Positions 18,028 to 27,157 of a stretch of DNA of 64,000 nucleotides are shown here, piece after piece (positions within the stretch are counted from its first letter, which is position 1; every line of letters begins with the position of its first letter). Both the position numbers and the translations under genes were made by a program. The notes under the pieces were generated by a model. That model made no database searches and was not told where the DNA came from. It saw only the letters and a program-made list of their open reading frames with translations. Source of the DNA: Enhydrobacter aerosaccus (GTDB taxonomy: Bacteria; Pseudomonadota; Alphaproteobacteria; Reyranellales; Reyranellaceae); the NCBI GenBank assembly GCA_903832005.1, contig CAIKZO010000074.1:1-64000 (forward strand). Reading direction: 5' to 3'.

Positions 18028-19719
18028 TCAGGTGAGTTCGCCCGCGGCGAGCAGTTCGGCCGCGGCGAGGACGGTCGCCATTTGCACCGAATGGGCAAAA
18101 CGGAACGCATCCTCATAGATCGTCTCGTCGGGATATTCGGCGACCAGCGTGAAGGGCGGCACGAAGCGGTCGGTCACGCCGATTACGCAGGAGATCGAAT
18201 GATGGATCGGCTCCGGCCGCTCGCCGAGATGCGCCGCGAAAGCCACGAGATGCGTCTCGTTGAATTCCTTCAGGCCCGGCACGTGGGAGACGCGCTCGGC
18301 GAGCTTGCGCATGAAACTCTGCGCCTGCGCCTCGCGCCCGGTGTGATGCCGCATGATGAGAAAGAAGCCGCGCGGGATCATCCAGGAGGCCGAGCGCGGC
18401 GGCACGTAGCCCGAGTGCGGCCGGGTGAATTCATGCGCCGGATAGCCGTGCAGATTGATGTGCAGAATGGCGTTCGTTCGACGGAAAGCCTCGAGCCGTG
18501 CTGCGCGCTCACCGAAAGGTGGATTGTCCCGGAACTCGAGATCGTCGCCTAGGCCGGTGAAGCGCGCCGCATGGAGCATGTGCCGCGGATTGTGCCGCCG
18601 CAGCTTGCTGTGCATCGCATACCCGTCCGGGTTCTCCTGCGGGATCAGCGCGAAGCCGCGTCCTTTCTCCTTCAGTACCTTGGCGGCGCGCAGCGCACCT
18701 ACGACACCCGAGGTCTCATTGGCGTGCTGCCCGCCGCTCACCAACACTCCCGGACCGCTGCCTTCGATAAGCGTGGCGAGCACGGGACGGCCCTGCCCCG
18801 ACGTAACATCGAACCGTGTGCCGCCGAGTGCTTCGACCTCGCGCAGGATCTGCGCCGGCGCGAGCGGACGGCCGGCCTTTTCGAGCGGCTGGAACTCGTC
18901 CGTCCAGATCGCGCGATCCGCCGGACGGAGAGCCACCCGAATACGCGTCGGCCCTGTGCCCGAGCGGATGTCCGGCACGATCTGCCCGACCTGCAGGGTG
19001 CGGTCCTCGGCGTCGAGCCCGTTGGCGGCCTTGAAGTAGTCGAGGAGCGAGAAATAGAGATCCTCGTGCAAGCCCTCACGCGTGCTCATCGTTTCGTCGC
19101 CATAGGGCAGACGCTGCTCGATACCGCCGGTATGCACGGAGATGTCGAGCACCTCGAACATTGGCTGGGTCTTCGGCCAGGCATGCGCGGCCATGGCCTG
19201 CATGATCTTGTCGAAGGCCGCTTCGTATTCCGTCACCAGCGGCTTGCTCTGCAGCCAGCCACAGGGCGACAGCGACCGCTCGCCAAGAACGTTCACCCGC
19301 TCCCGGTTCGGCGCGAAGACCCGATGCTCGGTCCGACGCGCGCCATGGTCCGTGACGACGACGTAGTGCAGCTCTTCGCTGCCCTTCTCGAAGGTCACCG
19401 ACGCGCCGCGCAGCAACGCTGCCAGCGGATAGGTTTCGACGCGAAAGCGCGCTTCCGCCGCCAAAGCGTGGCTGGGCATCCGAACCGTCACGGCGGTCAA
19501 TCCCGACAACTCCACTTCCTCAAGAAAGAAGTGCAGCAGCGGCTTGTAGGCACTGCGGATGCGGGCCTGCACGCCGGCCTCGGCCAAGGCTGCTTCGGCG
19601 GCACGCCGCGTGAGGCCGTCCTCGAACAGCCAGGCTTCCAGCGACGTGCCCGGCTTCGCATGATCCCGCACGATCTCGTCGAGCGTGCACGGGATGTCGA
19701 CTTCCAGCAGCGACGTCAT
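18028..19719 (-). CDS. M14-family zinc carboxypeptidase-like hydrolase
   Basis: A 563-residue protein. The C-terminal half carries the M14 plan: GGQHANETSG gives the zinc His and Glu (HxxE), LHINLHGYPAHEFTRPHSGY gives the second zinc His and nearby substrate residues, and TLVAEYPDET offers the catalytic Glu. The first 270 residues are an unassigned domain. No signal peptide is visible, so it is cytoplasmic. The stop of smpB lies two bases before its start. A role in amide, peptide or aspartoacylase-like hydrolysis is possible. Confidence 0.78.
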   Translation of the reverse strand: MTSLLEVDIPCTLDEIVRDHAKPGTSLEAWLFEDGLTRRAAEAALAEAGVQARIRSAYKPLLHFFLEEVELSGLTAVTVRMPSHALAAEARFRVETYPLAALLRGASVTFEKGSEELHYVVVTDHGARRTEHRVFAPNRERVNVLGERSLSPCGWLQSKPLVTEYEAAFDKIMQAMAAHAWPKTQPMFEVLDISVHTGGIEQRLPYGDETMSTREGLHEDLYFSLLDYFKAANGLDAEDRTLQVGQIVPDIRSGTGPTRIRVALRPADRAIWTDEFQPLEKAGRPLAPAQILREVEALGGTRFDVTSGQGRPVLATLIEGSGPGVLVSGGQHANETSGVVGALRAAKVLKEKGRGFALIPQENPDGYAMHSKLRRHNPRHMLHAARFTGLGDDLEFRDNPPFGERAARLEAFRRTNAILHINLHGYPAHEFTRPHSGYVPPRSASWMIPRGFFLIMRHHTGREAQAQSFMRKLAERVSHVPGLKEFNETHLVAFAAHLGERPEPIHHSISCVIGVTDRFVPPFTLVAEYPDETIYEDAFRFAHSVQMATVLAAAELLAAGELT

Positions 19720-19721
19720 GG

Positions 19722-20195
19722 TCAGCCCCGGGTGGACATGAGCCGCGAACGCTGGCGCTGCCAGTCGCGGTCCTTGATCGTCTGGCGCTTGTCATGCGCC
19801 TGCTTGCCCTTGGCCAGCGCGATCTCGATCTTGGCCCGGCCGCGCTCGTTGAAATAGACCTGCAGCGGCACGACCGTGCGGCCTTCGCGCTGGATGGCGC
19901 CGATCAGCTTGTTGATCTGGGCCCGGTGCAGCAGAATCTTGCGCGGCCGCTTGGGCTCGTGGTTGTAGCGATTGCCCGAGGCATAGAGCGGGATGTTGGC
20001 ATTGACCAGCCAGGCCTCGCCACCGGTCTCGGTGACATAGGACTCCGCGATCGTGCTGCGGCCACCACGCAACGACTTCACTTCGGTGCCTGTCAGTTGC
20101 AGGCCCGCTTCGAACGTCTCTTCGATGAAGTAGTCGAACCGCGCTTTGCGGTTCTGGGCCACCACCGTGCGGTCCAGTTCCGGTTTCTTGGCCAA
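19722..20195 (-). CDS. smpB: SsrA-binding protein SmpB
   Basis: A 157-residue tmRNA partner required for trans-translation. [30 protein letters not shown] at the start, [14 protein letters not shown] near the middle and [24 protein letters not shown] at the end are the family's conserved blocks. Length is normal. It follows dapA by 13 bp, the usual alphaproteobacterial neighbourhood. No tmRNA gene (ssrA) is visible in the window. Confidence 0.97.
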   Translation of the reverse strand: MAKKPELDRTVVAQNRKARFDYFIEETFEAGLQLTGTEVKSLRGGRSTIAESYVTETGGEAWLVNANIPLYASGNRYNHEPKRPRKILLHRAQINKLIGAIQREGRTVVPLQVYFNERGRAKIEIALAKGKQAHDKRQTIKDRDWQRQRSRLMSTRG

Positions 20196-20208
20196 AGGTT
20201 ACTCTTAT

Positions 20209-21087
20209 CTAATTGACGAGGCCCGCGTGCACCATTGCCTCGCGTACGGCCTTCTTGCTGCTCTCGGCGATCGGCACCATCGGCAGGCGCATCTCGGCGC
20301 TGCACTGGCCGATCAGCTCGGCGGCGAACTTCACCGGGCCCGGGCTGGTCTCGCAGAACATCGCCTTGTGCAGCGGCATCAGGCGGTCCTGCAACTCGAA
20401 CACCTTGTCGAGGTCGCGCTTCTTCCAGGCATCGTGCATGTCACCGCACATTCGGGGCGCAATGTTGGCCGTCACCGAGATGCAGCCATCGCCACCCTGC
20501 GCCAGGAAACCCACGGCGCTCGCGTCCTCGCCCGAGAGCTGGATGAAGCCCTTCTTGGCCTTGAGCCTGGTCAGCGTCGGGCGCGCCATGTCGTAGCTCG
20601 CGTCCTTGATGCCGATGATGTTCTTTACCTGCGACAGGCGGATCACGGTCTCGACCTGCATGTCGCCACCGGTGCGCGGCGGCACGTTGTAGAGCAGGAT
20701 CGGGATGTCGACCGCGTCGGCCACCGCCTTGAAGTGCTGGAAGAGACCTTCCTGGGTCGGCTTGTTGTAGTACGGCACGACCAGCATGGCGGCGTCGGCG
20801 CCAGCCTTCTTGGCATGCTTGGTGAGTTCGATCGCCTCGTCGGTCGAGTTCGAGCCGGTGCCGGCGATGACCGGCACGCCGGTGCCCTTGGCGGCGGCGA
20901 TGCAGATGTCGATCACCCGCTTGTGCTCGGTCATGGAGAGCGTCGGCGATTCGCCGGTGGTGCCGCACGGCACGAGACCGTCGGTGCCTTCCTTGATCTG
21001 CCAGGCCACGAATTTCTCGAAGCCCTTTTCATCCACCGCTCCATTCTTGAACGGCGTAATGAGCGCGACGAGCGATCCGGTGAACAT
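20209..21087 (-). CDS. dapA: 4-Hydroxy-tetrahydrodipicolinate synthase
   Basis: A 292-residue cytoplasmic enzyme condensing pyruvate with aspartate semialdehyde for lysine and peptidoglycan. Thr43/Thr44 (CGTTGESPTL), Tyr133 (LLYNVPPRTG) and the Schiff-base Lys161 (IIGIKDASYD) are all present. I start it at ATG 21087 behind a clear GGAGG; the frame is open much further upstream but that part has no homologous look. It is divergent from the lytic transglycosylase gene. Confidence 0.96.
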   Translation of the reverse strand: MFTGSLVALITPFKNGAVDEKGFEKFVAWQIKEGTDGLVPCGTTGESPTLSMTEHKRVIDICIAAAKGTGVPVIAGTGSNSTDEAIELTKHAKKAGADAAMLVVPYYNKPTQEGLFQHFKAVADAVDIPILLYNVPPRTGGDMQVETVIRLSQVKNIIGIKDASYDMARPTLTRLKAKKGFIQLSGEDASAVGFLAQGGDGCISVTANIAPRMCGDMHDAWKKRDLDKVFELQDRLMPLHKAMFCETSPGPVKFAAELIGQCSAEMRLPMVPIAESSKKAVREAMVHAGLVN

Positions 21088-21192
21088 GGCTTCCTCCAAC
21101 GACTTTTCAGTGAAATAACAGTTTACCCCCCGCCCGGCGAGCGGAGCAACTTGCCATTGTGATGCCGCACTGACCTGCCTACGATTCCTAGC

Positions 21193-23392
21193 GTGAACAA
21201 GAAGACTTATCCCCTCATCCTGGTGTTGGCCGCCGCCGCGCCGTGTCTGTTGGCCGCCTCCGCGGCGATCCCTGCAGGCGCCCAGCAAAACGGCGTCACC
21301 GTGCTGCGCGGCGAAAGCGACCAGCCCCGGCCCGGCGTGCCCGACGCGGGCGTGCACCGCATCCCGATTCCCGGTGCGGGCGGCAGTGGCGCCCCCGCGC
21401 CTATTTCCCGGCCAGCGCCCTCCTCCGCGACCCCGATCCGGGACAGCAGCGGCGGCAGCGTGCTTCCCGCCGCCCCCCCCCAGCGAGATCGGCCAGGCGA
21501 TCGGCGGCGCCAAGCCGCTGAGCGACGCGGAGGCCGCGGCCCTCGGGTCCGCGCTGAAAGCGATCGACGACGGCCGCTTCGCCGACGCCGGCGCCTCGGT
21601 CGCCAACTTCAACAACAAGCTGCTGCGCCGCATCGTCCAATGGCAGGCGCTGCGGGTCGCGCCCAAGACCGAGGCATCCGCCTCCTTCCAGGCCTATGTC
21701 GACCTGCTGCACGACACGCCGGACTGGCCCGAGCCCGAGGTGCTGCGCCGCCAGGCCGAGGACCGCATCACCGCAGCCACGCCGCCGGCGGTCGTCTGGA
21801 AATACTTCACCGACAATCCGCCGCTCACCAGCGCGGGCCACATGCGCCGTCTCGAAGCGGCTCAGGCCATCTCGCCAAAGGACGTCCAGCGCCTGGCGAG
21901 CGAGAGCTGGCGCGCGGCAACGTTCAGGCCGGCCGACGAGCAGGATTTCCTGAACAAGTACGGCACGTCTCTCACGCCCGACGACAATGTCGCCCGGTTC
22001 GATCGCATCGTGCGCGAGGGCCGTCCCCAGGTCGCCAAGGACATGCTGCCGAAGCTGCCGCCGACCTATCAGCCGCTCGCCAACGCGCGCCTGGCGATGG
22101 CGACGCGCGCGGCCGACACGGTGCAGATACTGCGCGGCGTGGCGCCCGCCCAGCTCAACACGCCGGCGATCCGGCTCGAGCAGCTGCAGTGGCTGCGCCG
22201 CACCGGCAATCTCGGAGAGGCCAAGGCGATGCTGGCGGCGCCAGCGACCGGCCAGAGCGAGGCGTGGCTGGGCGAGCAGCAGCAGGTCACGCGCGACCTG
22301 CTGGCCGCGGGCCGCGCCGCGGACGCCTATGCCGTGATCACCCAGCACGGCCAGACCAAGGGTCTCGCGTTTGCCGAAGCCGAGTTCCTCGCCGGCTGGA
22401 TCGCGCTACGCCATCTCAAGAAGCCGGCCGACAGCCTCAAGCATTTCCAGACACTGTATGACGGCGTGTCGACCGACATCTCCAAGAGCCGCGCCGCCTA
22501 CTGGATGGGCCGCGCGATCGAGGCCTCGGGCAAGCCCAAGGACGCCAACGAGTGGTACGGCCGCGCCGCTGGCTTCGGGCAGACGTTCTATGGCCAGCTC
22601 GCCGCGCGCAAACTGCCGGGCGGCGCCGCGCGCCTGCCGAGCGATCCCACCGTCAACGATGCCGACCGCCTGGCCTTGAGCGGCCGCGAGTTGGTGACGG
22701 TCGCGCGCGCTCTCGGCCAGGCCGGCGCCTCGGACCGCACGCAGCCCTTCCTGCTGAAGCTCGCGCGCATGGTGAACGGGCCGGGCGAGACGCAGTTGTT
22801 GGCGCAGCTCGCCACCGAACTGAAGCGCCCCGACGTCGCCGTCGCCATCGCTCGGCGCGCGACCGAGTACGGCATCACTTTGTTCGACGCGTCTTTCCCC
22901 GTGGTCGATCTCGGCAACAGCGGCGCGATCGAGCGGGCGTTGGCCCTCGCGGTGACGCGCCAGGAGAGCGCCTTCAACGCCGCCGCCGTCTCGCCGTCGG
23001 GCGCGCTCGGCCTGATGCAGCTGATGCCCGGCACCGCGCGCGAAGTCGCGGGCAAGGTGGGCGTCCCCTACATCCAGACCAAGCTCACCAGCGATCCCGC
23101 TTACAACGTGAGCCTCGGCACGCAATATCTCGGCGACATGCTGCAGAAGTTCGGCGGCTCGTATGAGCTGGCGCTTGCCGCCTACAACGCCGGCCCCGGC
23201 CGCGTGTCGCGCTGGCTCGAGTCGATCGGTGATCCGCGCGGCGGCAAGATCGACATGGTCGACTGGATCGAGATGATCCCCGTCCGCGAGACCCGCAACT
23301 ACGTCCAGCGCATCATGGAAGGCGTCGGCGTCTATCGCGACCGCCTGAACGGCTCCTTCCGCACGCTCGCGCCCGCGATGGGACGGTCGTAG
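21193..23392 (+). CDS. Soluble lytic murein transglycosylase, reading frame split at a C9 tract
   Basis: The product cuts peptidoglycan glycan strands in the periplasm. A signal peptide (LILVLAAAAPCLLAASAAIPAGAQQ) starts at 21193 and a proline/serine-rich linker follows. The frame is lost at nine cytosines (21473-21481) and the rest continues one base over, to 23392. Removing one C gives one continuous protein of about 732 residues. The downstream part has a long superhelical U/L domain and a C-terminal SLT domain with the catalytic Glu in TRQESAFN, GLMQLMPGTA and LALAAYNAGPGRV. The same strand break could be a sequencing error, a mutation or phase variation. Divergence from dapA is usual in alphaproteobacteria. 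Confidence 0.85.
21473..21481. repeat. Homopolymeric C9 tract at the frame break
   Basis: Nine C residues lie inside the transglycosylase gene, between the signal/linker region and the main enzyme. Eight would keep frame (AAPP then SEIGQAIGG). Tracts of this kind slip in replication and are also a typical place for sequencing indels. Confidence 0.85.
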
Positions 23393-23405
23393 TCCTCGCC
23401 TTGTT

Positions 23406-24629
23406 CTAGGCCGGAGCCAACCGCGACGGTCGCGCCAGGGCAAAGGTGATCTGCACGATCCCGGCCGTAAGGCCCATGACGACACCAAGGCGCCACGCCA
23501 GGTCGTACGAACCGTAGGTGTCGAACAGCAGGCCGCCGCCGAAAGCACCGAGGAAGCTTCCGAGCTGATGGCTCATGAACGCCAGGCCCTGGATCATGGG
23601 CTGCCAGCGCAATCCGAACATCTCGATCACCGCGCCGGCGACGAGCGGACCGACGCCCAGCCACAGGAAGCCCATCAGGCCGGCAAAGATCAACGTGCTG
23701 GTCGGTGTCGGCGGCAGGAGAAAGTACCAGCCGAGAACCAGCGACCGCGAGACGTAGATGCTGCCGAGGAGAACGAGCTTGGGCCAATGGCCGCCCGCCC
23801 AGCCGAAGAACAGACTGCCCGCCACGTTGAACACTGCGATGACGCCCAGCGCCTGCGCACCCAACATTGGATCCATGCCGCAGATCGCCAGGTAGGACGG
23901 CAGATGCGTGGAAATGAACAGAAGCTGCATGCCGCAGACGAAATAGGCCGCGGTCATCACCACGAACGGCAGGCGTCCGAATGCCGAGCGGATGGCGGCG
24001 GATACGGTGATGTCAGCTGACTTATCCTGGACCGTGCGTGGAATGGAAATCGCGTCGACGCGACCCGCGATCCACGTCGCGGGCAAGAGTAATGAAGCGA
24101 GAACGGCCAGCGCCAGTACGCCAGCCCTCCAGCCGTGAGCGGCGGTAACGCTTTGCGCGATCGGCGCGGCGACGATTGCGCCCAAGGTCCCCGCCCCGGT
24201 GATCACGCCCAAGGTGATGCTGCGGATCGACGCCGGGACGACGCGCGAGGCGGTGGCCTGCGCCATCGCCGACGCCGTGCAGGCGAGCGAAGCGCCGATC
24301 AGCAGGCCCGCTCCAGCAACAAAGCCCAGCATTCCTTGCGCTACGGCAAGAACAAGCAAGCCGGCGAGATACAACAGTGCACCGCCGACAAGGATCCGCC
24401 GGAAGCCGAGCCGCACGACGAGAGCGCCCATCACCGGCTGCAGAAGCCCCCAGGTCAGGTTCTGAAGCGAGAACGCCAGGGTGAAATCCGACACGCTGAG
24501 CGCGATGTCGTGTGTCACGGGTTGAAGGAACAGGCCGAAAGTCTGCCGGATGCCCATGCTGAGCGTCAGCATCACCGAGGCGCCGATCAGGATCGGCATG
24601 ACAGGTCGAAGTGCGCGCCAGTGGCTCAT
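23406..24629 (-). CDS. Major facilitator superfamily transporter
   Basis: A 407-residue protein with about 12 membrane helices in two halves, the central charged loop near residues 205-215 and weakly kept MFS loop motifs (MGALVVRLGFRRILVGG). The start at 24629 is clear. It is divergent from a TetR regulator, a typical arrangement for a regulated exporter or organic-acid importer. TTGACA, 17 bases and TAGGTA in the gap form its probable promoter. Cargo is unknown. Confidence 0.88.
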   Translation of the reverse strand: MSHWRALRPVMPILIGASVMLTLSMGIRQTFGLFLQPVTHDIALSVSDFTLAFSLQNLTWGLLQPVMGALVVRLGFRRILVGGALLYLAGLLVLAVAQGMLGFVAGAGLLIGASLACTASAMAQATASRVVPASIRSITLGVITGAGTLGAIVAAPIAQSVTAAHGWRAGVLALAVLASLLLPATWIAGRVDAISIPRTVQDKSADITVSAAIRSAFGRLPFVVMTAAYFVCGMQLLFISTHLPSYLAICGMDPMLGAQALGVIAVFNVAGSLFFGWAGGHWPKLVLLGSIYVSRSLVLGWYFLLPPTPTSTLIFAGLMGFLWLGVGPLVAGAVIEMFGLRWQPMIQGLAFMSHQLGSFLGAFGGGLLFDTYGSYDLAWRLGVVMGLTAGIVQITFALARPSRLAPA

Positions 24630-24669
24630 GCGCCGGTCCTCATGTCTTGACTACACCGCCCTGTGTAAT

Positions 24670-24698
24670 TACCTAAGAACCGTCGCTCACCTTGTCAA
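24670..24698 (-). promoter_or_regulatory. Probable sigma-70 promoter for the MFS gene, overlapping the TetR gene's promoter region
   Basis: On the minus strand TTGACA (24693-24698) is followed after 17 bases by TAGGTA (24670-24675). On the plus strand TTGACT (24647-24652) is 17 bases before the same hexamer position (TACCTA). The two promoters would face each other over shared -10 bases, and GTAATTAC (24665-24672) is a small palindrome there. A TetR dimer on this site would affect both. Confidence 0.5.
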
Positions 24699-24724
24699 GA
24701 ATGAATGCACAGATCGGTGTTATC

Positions 24725-25294
24725 ATGAGCAGATGGCTATCCACCGAGGAGATGCAGGAGCGCATCCTGGAAGCCGCCGACCGGCTGTTCTACCGGCAGG
24801 GCATCCGTGCGGTGGGCGTCGACACGATCGCCGACGAGATCGGCATCAGCAAACGCACGCTCTACAACTACTATCCGTCGAAGGACGCGCTGATCGCGGC
24901 CTACATGTCGCGACGGCTGGTGACGCTCGAGATCACCGACCGCCCGCCGCTCGATCAGATCCTGGGCGCGTTCGACGGTCTCGACAGGTCGATCGCGGCC
25001 AAGCGCTTTCGCGGCTGCGCCTTCGTCAATGCCGTTACCGAACTCGGCGAAGGCACCCCTGAAGCGCACAAGCTCGCCATTACGTTCAAGGAGAACCGGC
25101 GTCTATGGTTTCGCGAACTCCTGTCGCGCCTCGGCGTCGAGGATGAAGACAGGCTGGCGACCCAGCTCGCCATCCTGCTCGATGGTGCGATCGCCACGGC
25201 CCTCGTGCGCGGCAATTCCGCGATGACAGGCGCAGCCAAAGAGGCCGCCGCCCTGCTCATTGTGTCAGCGACGAAGAAGAAGCGAAAGCGTTGA
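24725..25294 (+). CDS. TetR family transcriptional regulator
   Basis: About 189 residues from ATG 24725; ATG 24701 or TTG 24692 upstream would add up to 11 residues. The N-terminal helix-turn-helix is typical (ILEAADRLFYRQGIRAVGVDTIADEIGISKRTLYNYYPSKDALIAAY). The C-terminal half binds the unknown ligand. It most likely represses the divergent MFS gene. Its end converges on the AHSA1 gene with a 10-bp gap. Confidence 0.88.
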   Translation: MSRWLSTEEMQERILEAADRLFYRQGIRAVGVDTIADEIGISKRTLYNYYPSKDALIAAYMSRRLVTLEITDRPPLDQILGAFDGLDRSIAAKRFRGCAFVNAVTELGEGTPEAHKLAITFKENRRLWFRELLSRLGVEDEDRLATQLAILLDGAIATALVRGNSAMTGAAKEAAALLIVSATKKKRKR

Positions 25295-25304
25295 AGCCCG
25301 TCTC

Positions 25305-25766
25305 TCAGCGGCCCACGTAGCCGACGAGATTGTCGAGGGTTTGCGACGTGCCGACGTCGACGCCCATCTTCAGATACTGCTCCAGCAGTTCCGCGGACTC
25401 GCAGTCGATCTCGACCGTCATGCGCGTCCCATTGGCGATGTCCTGAAGCAGAACCCGCCCCGTCGAACCCAGCGCCTCGAAGACAAGCCGCTCGGGCGGC
25501 ACGATCTCGGAATAGGTGCCGGCAAAGGCCATGTCGGGCTGGCCCTTGGAGACGAACTTGAAGGCCCCACCCGGCCGCAAGTCGATCTCGCAGGTCGTGA
25601 GCGGCTCGCCGGCTGCATCCCACCAGCAGGTCACGTGCTCCGGCTTCGTCCAGGCGTCGAATATCTCGGCACGCGGAGCGGTGAAGGTGCGCACGAGCCT
25701 GATCGTGTGCGTGCGGTGATCGATCTCGAGGCCGGTTCTGGCATTCGCCTGGGCGTGCACGGGCAT
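25305..25766 (-). CDS. SRPBCC/AHSA1-domain protein
   Basis: A 153-residue single-domain protein of the START-like hydrophobic-cavity fold. The markers are RTFTAPRAEIFDAWTKPEHVTCWW near the start, DLRPGGAFKFV in the middle and the closing helix ELLEQYLKMGVDVGTSQTLDNLVGYV. It begins one base after the ArsR gene stop, and ArsR/AHSA1 pairs are a recurrent stress or detoxification module. The ligand is unknown. Confidence 0.88.
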   Translation of the reverse strand: MPVHAQANARTGLEIDHRTHTIRLVRTFTAPRAEIFDAWTKPEHVTCWWDAAGEPLTTCEIDLRPGGAFKFVSKGQPDMAFAGTYSEIVPPERLVFEALGSTGRVLLQDIANGTRMTVEIDCESAELLEQYLKMGVDVGTSQTLDNLVGYVGR

Positions 25767-25767
25767 C

Positions 25768-26115
25768 CTACTTCTCCTGCTTCTTCATGACGGCGAGATG
25801 GGCGTCGAGATTGTTGAACCTGCTCTCCCACTGCTGGCGGAAGGGTTCGATCCAATCGGAAATGTCTTTCATTCCGCGCGGCGTGAGCCGGCGGGGGCGC
25901 CGTTGAGCATCGCGCCCGCCCTCGATCAGCCCGGCGGTCTCGAGGACTTTCAGATGTTTGGAGATCGTCGGCTGGCTGAGCTGAAACGGCTCCATCAGTT
26001 GGGAGACGCTGGCCTCCCCCGAGGCAAGACGCGCCAGGATAGCCCGTCGCGTGGGATCACTCAGCGCGTAGAAGGCGCTGCTCAGCCGATCGGAATGTGC
26101 ATTATTAATCGCCAT
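25768..26115 (-). CDS. ArsR family winged-helix regulator
   Basis: A 115-residue repressor-type protein with the ArsR core ALSDPTRRAILARLASGEASVSQLMEPFQLSQPTISKHLKVLETAGLI. It has no ArsR metal-binding cysteines, so it probably senses something other than a metal through this motif. There is no ribosome binding site: the ATG lies inside a 32-bp perfect palindrome that also covers the -10 box. The gene is followed at once by AHSA1, which it should co-express and control. Confidence 0.9.
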   Translation of the reverse strand: MAINNAHSDRLSSAFYALSDPTRRAILARLASGEASVSQLMEPFQLSQPTISKHLKVLETAGLIEGGRDAQRRPRRLTPRGMKDISDWIEPFRQQWESRFNNLDAHLAVMKKQEK

Positions 26116-26139
26116 TTGGCTATATAGCCAAATGGCGAT
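26108..26139. promoter_or_regulatory. 32-bp perfect palindrome over the ArsR start codon (probable operator)
   Basis: ATCGCCATTTGGCTAT followed by its exact reverse complement, with no mismatch. It contains the ATG of the ArsR gene (26113-26115) and, at its centre, TATATA (26121-26126). As DNA it is an ideal dimer operator; as RNA it would only partly be transcribed. It is the most symmetrical site in the window. Confidence 0.85.
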
Positions 26140-26150
26140 ATATTCGTCAA
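26121..26150 (-). promoter_or_regulatory. Promoter of the ArsR/AHSA1 pair, apparently giving a leaderless mRNA
   Basis: On the minus strand TTGACG (26145-26150), 18 bases, then TATATA (26121-26126). The ATG begins six bases after the -10 box, the distance at which transcription normally starts. The messenger would therefore begin at or next to the A of ATG, which fits the missing ribosome site. The start point is inferred. Confidence 0.65.
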
Positions 26151-26156
26151 GGGCGG

Positions 26157-27119
26157 CTAGCCGATCTTTTGCAGAATCGCCGGCAACAGGGGGCCCTTGG
26201 CCATCGCCGCGATCGCCTGGTCAAGCTGATCGAGCGTCGAGTAGCCGACCAGCATGGTCGTGACGTTCGGGTTCGAGATCACGAAGCGCTGCGCCATCTC
26301 GGCGAGGCTCGACGAGCCGCTCTCCTTCACCAGCGGCTCGAGCGCCTTAGCGCGCGCCACGTCGCCCGCGAAATCGGACGCCGAGCCGATCGGCGGCACG
26401 ACCTGCATGGCGAGCGGATGGCGGTCGGACGTGCCCGCCAACGCGCCGCCCGCGAGGGCGCGGATCACGATCGTGCCCATGTCATTGGCCTTGGTGCGCT
26501 CCAGCACGCGGCTGTAGTCCAGGCCCGGCGCACCCTTGGGCATCGGACCGCCGGCGCTGGGATTGAGTGCGTTGTAGACGACCTGCATCGTGTCGAAGGA
26601 CTTGGACTCGACGGCCTTCAGCAACGCCGCGGGCTCGCCAACACCACTGAAGCCGATGAAGCGGGTCTTGCCCGCCTTCACCAGAGCCTGCAGCGCCGGC
26701 ACGACCTCGTTCAGCGCGATCTCGATCGCCATGCGATCGTCGGCGTCGGTCGCGACCAGTGGATTGTGCAGCTGGAAGAGATCGACATGATCACGGTCGA
26801 GGCGCTTGAGGCTTGCGTCCATCGACTCGGCCACGAACGCGGCAACGCGCTTGCGGTCTGCCGCCTTCAGGCGAACCTTGGTGCCGAGCACGATGTTTGG
26901 CTTCAGCGCCTTCAGCACGCGGCCAAGATTGCGCTCCGACTCGCCGTCGCCGTAGATCGAGGCGGTATCGATATAGTTGATGCCCTGGTCGACCGCGCGG
27001 GCGATGGCGCGCTCCTGGTCGGCAGCGGCACCCTTTGTCATCAGGCCACCGACGGCGCCCGCGCCGAAGCCGAGCACCGAGAGTTCGAGGCCCGTGCGGC
27101 CGAATTTGCGGCGTTCCAT
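26157..27119 (-). CDS. Aldo/keto reductase
   Basis: A 320-residue NADPH-type oxidoreductase with the family tetrad: Asp in YIDTASIYG, the Tyr of the same block, Lys in LGTKVRL and His in LFQLHNPL. The C-terminal VTTMLVGYSTLDQLDQAIAA is the cofactor-binding end. It is preceded by GGGAG and lies between the dipeptide-type binding protein and the ArsR pair, all on the minus strand. The substrate is not evident. Confidence 0.9.
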   Translation of the reverse strand: MERRKFGRTGLELSVLGFGAGAVGGLMTKGAAADQERAIARAVDQGINYIDTASIYGDGESERNLGRVLKALKPNIVLGTKVRLKAADRKRVAAFVAESMDASLKRLDRDHVDLFQLHNPLVATDADDRMAIEIALNEVVPALQALVKAGKTRFIGFSGVGEPAALLKAVESKSFDTMQVVYNALNPSAGGPMPKGAPGLDYSRVLERTKANDMGTIVIRALAGGALAGTSDRHPLAMQVVPPIGSASDFAGDVARAKALEPLVKESGSSSLAEMAQRFVISNPNVTTMLVGYSTLDQLDQAIAAMAKGPLLPAILQKIG

Positions 27120-27157
27120 CCCTGCTCTCCCTTTTAATTAAGAGCGGCGAACGTGGC

